Source of the DNA: Aulostomus chinensis
Taxonomy: Eukaryota; Chordata; Actinopteri; Syngnathiformes; Aulostomidae
Assembly (NCBI GenBank): GCA_037954235.1
Contig: JBBMOA010000022.1
Coordinates: 1,203,501-1,267,500 of the forward strand
Direction of reading: 5' to 3'
Length of the DNA stretch: 64,000 bases
This document shows, piece by piece, positions 56,048 to 64,000 of this stretch (its first letter is position 1; each line of letters begins with the position of its first letter). The position numbers were made by a program, and so were the translations under genes. A model generated the notes under the pieces. The model saw only the letters and a program-made list of their open reading frames with translations, was not told the DNA's origin and made no database searches.

Positions 56048-59000
56048 CTTTCATTCTGACTTCTGTTTCCAGTACTTTTTCTTCTTCTATTGCTTAATAA
56101 GGGTCTGTTTCCTGCCTCCACTTCCTGTTATCGGTCCAAATACTAAAAAGGAGGCAAAGGTTCTTTGGTCTCCTACTGCATGATATCATGGCCCAGACCA
56201 AACTGCCAAGGGTCCAGACTAACAAACACAGGAGTGAAAATGCCCTTGAAAGAAAAACAACACGCAGAATACCACAATATATCAGCACGCGTGTGTCTTT
56301 GAAAGTGTGTTCCAGTGTGTTAGCCAACTGCCAAGCGGGTAAAACTCCTCCCCAGCTCCTTTTAAACCTCAGCATCCTGTTCATTAGCACATCGTGGCCC
56401 GACAAATTACCCACAATCCCCCGAGGGACTGTAATCACAATCTGCTGCTGCTGTCTATGATTTAAAAACCCGGGTGTCCTGCGATTGATAACTGACCCGC
56501 ATCATGTGACGCTCAATGTTTGGCACCTTCTTCGGTGAATCTTCAGGCAGCAGACCTGAAGCGTCAGCAGGAATGATAATGGATTTTTATGGTTGCCATG
56601 GGCAACAAAACTGTATCCAGCCTGCCAGCATGCAACAGCATGTCAGCTGCATCTGAATAATAAGTCAACTAATTTCAGTAAATTATAAGAAATGTTGGTG
56701 TAACTTTTAGTTTCCTTGTCTGAGCTATTCATGATGACACAGCCTCCAATGTTGACATCCTTTCACTGTTTGAGAAATGGACAGAAAAGGAAATGTTTCA
56801 AATTCAGAACTGTTCTCCCGTCATGAGACATAAAAGCCAAACGTGTTCTTGTTGGTGCTACAAACGTCCAGTAACTCTGTCACCATGGCTTTTCTTTTCA
56901 TGCGAGTGGCTTCTATGGCCCAAGTCCAAGCTCTTATCTGAGCCAAACTGCTACTAATCCGCTGCATGATTATTTAATTCACCTCATTAGTCAGTTGTTT
57001 TCAGCGTGTCAGGGCTTCACTATGCAGACACAAGATATGAAAAAAGATATACAAAACACACAGAAACAAAAAGCAGACATGATGAATCCCATTAAACAAA
57101 TTACTGATTATCAAAATTGTTTTAATAGTCCATCTCCTGACTGTTGGATTCTTTCAAAGCTTCAGAGCTTATTTTTGCTTCAACCCTTCGAAGTCTACGG
57201 ATGCAGTATTTGGCAACTACCTAGCGATGACTGCTCAGCTAGAGGGCGAGTGACCAGGCATGCTAGCTGTTCACAGCGCCACCATCAAAACAGCACCCCA
57301 CTAGGCTCTCACTAGAGGCTACTGCTAGCATTGCTTGCCTCCCTGCTAGCTGCAGCAGCCCTGTGGTTTTCCAGATTTGCTTTGACTACAACAGTCAGTA
57401 ACAGAATCGTCATGAATGAAAACACATTAGACAGAAGCTCGCGATGACGCCTGCACTGCTTCTGTTTCTCTCCTTAATACAGGGGATTACAAAGAGCACA
57501 TCAGATGGGAGAAGATCTGGAGAGTCTCAACTGCCTTGGAAAACAAGATGCAGCACCTGGACCTCATAATGACTGCCATGTACAAGTAAATGTACTGGAG
57601 AGAAATTATGGCTGCGGGCTGAGGGTTCAATTACTGCCTGACGCATTATTAAAGTTTAAAAAAAACAAAAAAAGTCTTTAACCAAATGTTGTTGAAGAAG
57701 CGAAGTTTGTCTTTCTGCAGCCAGAACGGTTCATGTGTCAGTCTTTTTTAGCAGTGAGTCAGAGACGGTGCTCTTTAGATGCTGCAGTAGTTCAGACTCA
57801 GGTCAAGTAGGGTCGGACTCCGACTTCTTCCGTCTGATCCACACTGTAATCTGGACAACTTTCCATATATCGAGCTGCACCTGCTTAATCTTACCCATCT
57901 ATTCAGAAGCCTCTTCATCTCCATCCTCCATCATATGTGGAGTGCATTTAAGAGGTAGAATCAATAAGAATTCAGAGCTTCCAGGAGGATTCGGAGTGTT
58001 TCATGGAAAGGTCAGGTCGTCCATATTAGTGATGTGAGCAGCGCGACGCTGCTGCGCTCAGACAGATTTATACATCTATAGGTAGGATAAGGCTGCTGCA
58101 CTAATGTTTGCAGGCAGACACACACAGTTTGATCGATGTCTCTATCATGGGTGGTGATGGGCTTTCTATAGAAATGGATATGACTTCATACAGAGGAGAC
58201 GACTGAAAACATATCCATCACGGAGCCCGACGCCTTCCTCCAGCAAGCTGGGCTGTTTGTCAACACTGCTGAGGTGAACAATGTATGGAATTCATTTTAA
58301 TATTCAATTTATGGTGCTGACTTCAAACAGGATCTACATCAATTTTGCACCGAGCGACCAGTTACAACCAGCAGTTAAACCTTCTGGGAAACGGATGCTG
58401 TTCCCTTTATGATTTATTTAGTTCTGGCTGTTTGCTGCATACATGTTTCACATTTAAGACTCCAAAACTACCAGCTTCTATGCAGTCATGTGAAAGGTGA
58501 GCCTCTCTTAACCTCTGTCTCTCCCCCTCTCAGCTAAAGGAAACCACCTCTGATTGACTCACTGAATTAATATGAGTATAAATATTTAATGTCCTCAAAT
58601 TGAATCATTGTATTTTTATAGTGACGTTGTATATGACTGGACCAAGGGTGTGTGTGTGTGAGTGTGTGAGTGAGAGACAGAGAGATCTGAGCAGATTGGG
58701 TAAGATTCCCCTTTTATTCACCCTCACAGATCCAGAAGATGTCTGATGACAAAGATGACCAGGGGCCAAGAGGGAGTGAAGCTATCAATGCTCGTGCAGC
58801 CCAGCAGCAGGCCGTCTGTACAGCTTTCCTTGGTTCTTCCAAGTATGGAACTGAATCAAAGGAACAGACAAAGGAGCAGATCATAGCTGGAGGGATCCGA
58901 CGCACAGGTTCGCCACTCCACTGTGGATGTAGTCGGCTAAAGCTGCTAATATTTGGTCTACTAAAACTAGACTAAGACCAAAAGGTTTCAGATGACTTAA

Positions 59001-59379
59001 ATATGACTGAAACTAAATGGTGTGTTATTCAAAAGACTAAGTCTAAATCAGAATTTGCTGTAAAATTAACACCGTTTTGGGTGAAGTATCACTTAAATCA
59101 TACGACGAAGTCCTTTCAGATTTCTGAAGTATTTTATAACACGTTTGGCAGTGTTGAGTCAGAGCGTCACCATCTCCACGCACAGTGTTTTGCATTATTA
59201 GCAAAAGCACAGCATGAGAAATGCAACTCGTGGCTCCACCCCCAAACCGGTACTGACATGGATGAAGGGGTCCTTGTGGTTACGAAATTACTTTCTGATG
59301 GGTTGGCTTTGTTGCTTTGTGACACGATTCGAGGCTCTGCCCCTGGAACAGCAGCCACTGCCTGAGTTCCTATAGAGTT
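56048..59379. other. Unique stretch, no gene recognised
   Basis: About 3.3 kb with no supportable gene. A short TG/GA tract lies at about 58649-58685. Confidence 0.5.
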
Positions 59380-59504
59380 ATATCTATATCTATATCTATA
59401 TATCTATATCTATATCTATATCTATATCTATATCTATATCTATATCTATATATCTATATATATATCTATATATCTATATGTATATATATATATATATATA
59501 TATA
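59380..59504. repeat. (ATATCT)n hexanucleotide tract ending in (TA)n
   Basis: About 85 bp of ATATCT/TATATC hexamers, with occasional extra TA, followed by about 25 bp of TA dinucleotides. It is AT-only apart from one C per unit and can unwind or form cruciforms at the (TA)n end. Confidence 0.95.
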
Positions 59505-62500
59505 GTTCATATCGAGGTTTTTGCTTGTCCTGACAGAACCACATTCAGAATCAAAGCCAAGCAAAATACACATGAATAAATGACCAGAGACAGACAACAA
59601 TGTTTGGTCTGTAAAGCGCCACAATTCTTCAGTGACCTCCAAACAGCTGACATCATCATCCTACAGCTCCGTTGAAGCTCCACTGAAGCGATCGGTCAAC
59701 ATTCGTCTGCAGCCAGCAACAAACCATTCAGATTGATATGAAGCACTTTTCTTACCAGCACCACTCACCACAACACACACAACCCGTTCCCTGGATCCAC
59801 ATCTTATCTGATCTCTTTCTTCCCCTCGCAGATCGAGGCTGACCTTTTTAAAACATCCACCCAGACGCATGAAATCAAATGTCATTTTAATGTTGTTACA
59901 CTAACAAGCTGCCCTGGAACAATCGAATGCTACAGACAGATGACGGAGGCCTCGTTGAAGGTTTGGTGAGCCGCTCTAACAGCAAACCTGCAGCGCCTCT
60001 CAGACACCGTTAGAGTTCAACTAGATTTCTAGCGTAGCTTTGGGCTTCATATTAAACACAGAGTCTGAGTTAGCTGTGCAGGCGAGCAGCACCTGCCATC
60101 TCTCCTGGGGTCTTGAGTTGAAGAAGTGAGGAGACATCTGTGCCAGCCTCAACATGATTGGCCCACGTGGAGCTCCATCAACACCAGCAGCCCCATCAGG
60201 ATACATTAGCACGAGCACGCTAGCAGGTTTGGCACCTGAGAACTTTAGTAACCATCCTCAATATTTGATGCCAGCACAGATGTCTATGATCTGGAAGAAC
60301 AAAAGCTGCATCGCACTTCCTTTTGCCCATATTTAGCCATCTATTATTGTTCTAGTCAGCTCTGGTTGCCCACACACTGCAATCATCAACTTGTTCTGAA
60401 TGCTCCCAACTTTGCTGTAACCAGTAACACACAACTAAAGCACATCAGTGACATCATGGGAAGACTGAGCGCTCTGCCCGCTAGCATGCTAATAGTAGCA
60501 AACCAACTGAGCACCAGCACTCAAAAGGTTCAAGTCTGATTTGGAGCTGTGACGGCATCGGCACAAGACGCTGGCATAAGCAAAGAACAGGGCGTGACAT
60601 GCTGGTTTCACTGGTCTACAAAATTCAAACTGGTTTAGGCTGATAACCTGAACCATGCCTGGATTTAGCCAAAGCCTTCTTTTTTCACTTCACAGCGTTG
60701 ACAATTTTAATTACTATAATGCTTTGCCTTTTGTCTAAAATACTGAGTTGGTGAAGGGGGGTAAACAGTTTGGTCATTTGAGTGTTTAATAGTGATGGGA
60801 GACTGATACAGAGATCACTCCTGCTCACAAGGCATGAAGGAGGGTGAGGTTTGGATGCTCCAGCTATCTCCTGGAGTGTAACAGATAAGGAACCGGTGTT
60901 TGTTGTGCACCATCAGTTCCAGATTCAATGGCGAGTCCTTGCTGTGATCCTGCAGCGACTCGGCTGAATCCCAGAAGAAGACGACCTGCAGCAGCGGCAG
61001 TGTAATGAGAGCTTTCTGCAGGACAACAACCTCTAAGTAGCACTTTGATTCATCTTGTCTTGTTTATCTAGTTTATTGTTACAGCTCACAGTGAAAATAA
61101 TGAGAAAAATAAAGCCACTTCTGCTTGACATTTACACCCTCCAACATCGGCTTCAACCGAGGGCGTAAATCCTCATCTTCATCCCGTGATACGTTCGTGT
61201 TATTTCCTTTCCAGTCTCATTTCGTGGCGAGCGCTCCCTCCTGCCCCGCAGCAACTCTGCTGTCTGTGCAGCGCCAAAAGAGGCCGTCTCCGCTCAGAGC
61301 CATTAACAGTAAATAGGGGTGATTTTGCTTCATCGTGGCCAAGCAGGATATCAATACAGCTCCGTCAATTATCCACGCGATGCAGCGTGCAGCCCAGACA
61401 GCGACGGAGGGGCTCGACTCCCAAAAGCCTCCGTCCGCTTGGCTCCCTCCACCTGTGGACTGAGCAGGGGGAGCAGTGGAGGAAAAATGATGGAGGCTCC
61501 ATAATCGTTATCTTTCTCTGCCGTTACTTACTGCAGGTAATAGTCCCCAGACAGAAGCCCTTTAGGAGCTGCAGCTGATTGTGGCGTCTAATAGAGTCGG
61601 GATGGATGAGGCCGAGCTGAGAGCCAGTCATTCCATGATGGAGTGTTTAATGACTGAGGGATATTCCATTTAAGATGTACAGAAATGTCCCACTTTCACT
61701 GGGATTTGGTTTGAATATACTTCTGAGGAGTTTCAGGTGTGGAGAAAAGTCCACCGTGATCAGAAACAGGTGCGTTCAGGTGACCTGTGGTACCATTCCA
61801 GGCTCGTATCACGTTGCAGGGCCGCTATATGATTCCAGCTGGATAGACACTGTTACATTTGAGCCATTTTGTGACCAGATTGTTGTCACACACACTCACA
61901 CAAAGTAAGAGCTGAAGCTCAACGAACTCCAATTTGTTCAAATCGCCAAGAATTCAACATCTCTGAGGGGTGTGACCCTACGTCATCCTCTACGGTGAGC
62001 TAACCTGAAACCCTGTGAAGCCTCAAGTGAGTGTACGATTATTTTGGAAGCTCAAAACATTTCCACCTTGACAGATTATGAAGTGACAACATATTTTATG
62101 TTTCAACTTTGTCAGGCATAGTTTGTTGTATGCATACGGGAGTGAAGAGCACTGATCAGCTGACCAGCCATCAGCCGTCGCCTGCATGATGCTGTGTGAC
62201 GTTCCCAACAGTAACTCTGTTGAAGAATCATGATCTGATCCCCCTCATCATCGGTCCCGTGCTTGCTCCCCACCAGATGACCTCATATTCTCGGCTTGGC
62301 ATGCTACATTTGAGGCCTGGTTCCACAGACCTTCCAAAAAGACTCAGTTCTTAAGATTTCAGTCAAAAAAATCCTGGAGTTTGAGTGAAATCTTCAGCTA
62401 GCAGTGAGGCTAATTCCTACTGACTCCACACAGCTCCTTCAAATCCTGAGAGTCGAGGTCAGAGAAAGGCTGCCTCAATGTTTTATTGAGTCAGAAACAT

Positions 62501-62796
62501 TTTCACACTTCTGCATTCACACTGACGACCCTCTTCTGTCCAGGATGATGAACCTGACATCAATCAGCTGCCAGTTTTGCCTCCATCCTCATAGATTCAG
62601 CCAGGGAACTCACCGAGGAGGCAGAGCGGCGTCCCCCGGTTCAGCGACGCCATGATTCACAAAACGCATCACTGATCAGCATTTAAGGTGTTTCAGGGTC
62701 TCCGGTAACAAGGACAGTAACTGGGGCATTAACACCTGAACTGCAAACCCAAGCTGGTCCTGATGAGAAGGCTGGCACCTCGTAGACTATCCCTGG
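59505..62796. other. Unique stretch, no gene recognised
   Basis: About 3.3 kb. The 61140-61580 region is repeat-free with even composition and a 130-codon frame (61186-61578) that has no recognisable domain; it could be conserved non-coding DNA, but this cannot be tested here. Confidence 0.5.
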
Positions 62797-62928
62797 GTGT
62801 GTGCGTGTGCATGAGTGTGTTTGTGTGCGTGTGTGTGTGCATGAGTGTGTGTGTGCGCGCGCGCGCGTGTGTGTGTGTGTGTGCGTGCGTGAGTGTGTGT
62901 GTGTGTGTGTGTGTGCGTGAGTGTGTGC
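62797..62928. repeat. (TG)n tract with (CG)n core, strongly Z-DNA-prone
   Basis: TG repeats with a GCGCGCGCGCGC core. Alternation of purine and pyrimidine is unbroken from about 62845 to 62891. Frames on both strands are artefacts. Confidence 0.95.
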
Positions 62929-64000
62929 TCACGCTCCTAACCTTTGTTACCTGTTTGAGATTGTGTCTGGAAACACACCACCCTTATCAGGGTCTCTAGT
63001 CCTCATGGGGACCAAAGACCCTCCTGACGAGGAACAACCTCATTTCTGAGTTCCTGGTGAAAGTCAGCGCTGAGCTGGGAGTCGAGAGCTACAATCACTA
63101 TCTATTTACCACATATGATTTTAGCTATCCATGCAAACCAGATCACATCACACGTGAAAAATATCTCATTTGGGAGCAAGAAGCAAGGTAACAAAAGGTA
63201 ACTGTCCATCAGAGTCATTTATAACGATGCATTTCATTGAGGGAGGCTGCGTCCACAGACTGAGTCTGAAACACAATCCTCCATAATCAACAATCACCTC
63301 CTGCAGCAGCCTGATTATTTCAAATCAAAATTCAAATCACACACAATCGCAGTCTGCCCCACACACACACACATGAATGCACAGAGGAATATTTCCTCAT
63401 ATGCAAGCACACACACACACACACACACACACAGATATGCAGCGGCAGGATAAAGCCTTATTGATTCTCTCTTCCTACGCAGGAACATTACTTCCGAGGC
63501 TCGAACTATTGTCAAGAATAAAAAAAGAAAAAGAACAATCAAATGCAGTGCCTGACCGCACGCCAACCATGACGCACGCCACCACGTGCTGAGGGCAGTG
63601 AGAAGACGAGGTGGAGGAAGGAGATTTAGGATGCCAGAGGGAATTAGGAAAGGAAGGAAAGATAGGAAAGAGGGAAGATACAAAGACAAATAAAAGAGAT
63701 TAAATTAGTTCCCAGTCCAACCCGCTGCCACAATTCCACGTCATGGTTATTGTTACGAATGGAGAAAAAAAAACATTCTGATGAATGAAATCAAATTTCA
63801 AGATGTTTTCTTCCAATGTAAAACCCCAGAGGAGAAAAGCGTAGTGTTCATGCATTTAAATCATAAATTAATAAATAAATGGGACTGCTAAAACATTCAT
63901 AACTTAGATTTTTGTCCTCATGAGGACTCGTACTTCTTCTTCTTATCACTTATACTTATTCTTACAAAATATTCTCTGCTGCCTTCTTATTTTTGATAAA
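62929..64000. other. Unique stretch with small microsatellites, no gene recognised
   Basis: (CA)n runs at about 63358-63373 and 63409-63433. Purine-rich from about 63600 to 63690. No gene seen; the window ends here. Confidence 0.55.

Overview
The window looks like intergenic or intronic DNA from a teleost fish, most likely a spiny-rayed (percomorph) species. The main clues are retroposon families I recognise from fish genomes: a tRNA-derived SINE with an (ATGG)n tail, a second tRNA-derived SINE with an AATAAA-containing tail, non-LTR retrotransposon 3' ends, and a Tc1-like transposase remnant. Dense (CA)n microsatellites and very many tandem repeats fit the same picture. No database search was possible, so family assignments rest on recognition, and the species cannot be named.

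No host protein-coding gene, rRNA or functional tRNA gene could be supported. Every long open frame inspected either lies in a tandem repeat, where the repeat unit merely lacks stop codons, or is a composition-driven frame with no recognisable domain. Exons too short or diverged to recognise by eye cannot be excluded.

Layout. 0-8.5 kb: SINE copy 1, a 33-bp GC-rich minisatellite (3.1-3.7 kb), a 13-copy 53-bp minisatellite (5.8-6.5 kb), a LINE-type 3' tail, a mosaic LINE remnant (7.5-7.8 kb), and copy A of a dispersed repeat carrying a 33-bp array with an ETS-like motif. 8.3-19.2 kb: largely unique DNA with one good CTCF-like motif. 19.3-25.6 kb: SINE copy 2 with a clear target-site duplication, a LINE C-terminal coding remnant, a 15-copy 66-bp minisatellite with higher-order structure, a 0.6-kb TG/GA tract, a Tc1 transposase fragment, and a 22-unit 10-bp array. 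27-33 kb: a cluster of (CA)n tracts. 33.6-39.8 kb: a small 43-bp repeat, copy B of the dispersed repeat, a probable LINE tail, and a SINE inserted into an alternating purine-pyrimidine tract. 44.4 kb: SINE copy 3. 45-51 kb: CAG arrays and a 1.9-kb array of a ~15-bp purine-rich unit. 51-64 kb: mostly unique DNA with microsatellites and one homeodomain-core-rich segment.

The distinctive property of the window is its tandem repeats, several of them internally organised (2 x 11 units, 5-unit blocks, regular hairpins, a repeated ETS-like motif). No coherent new gene system was found.
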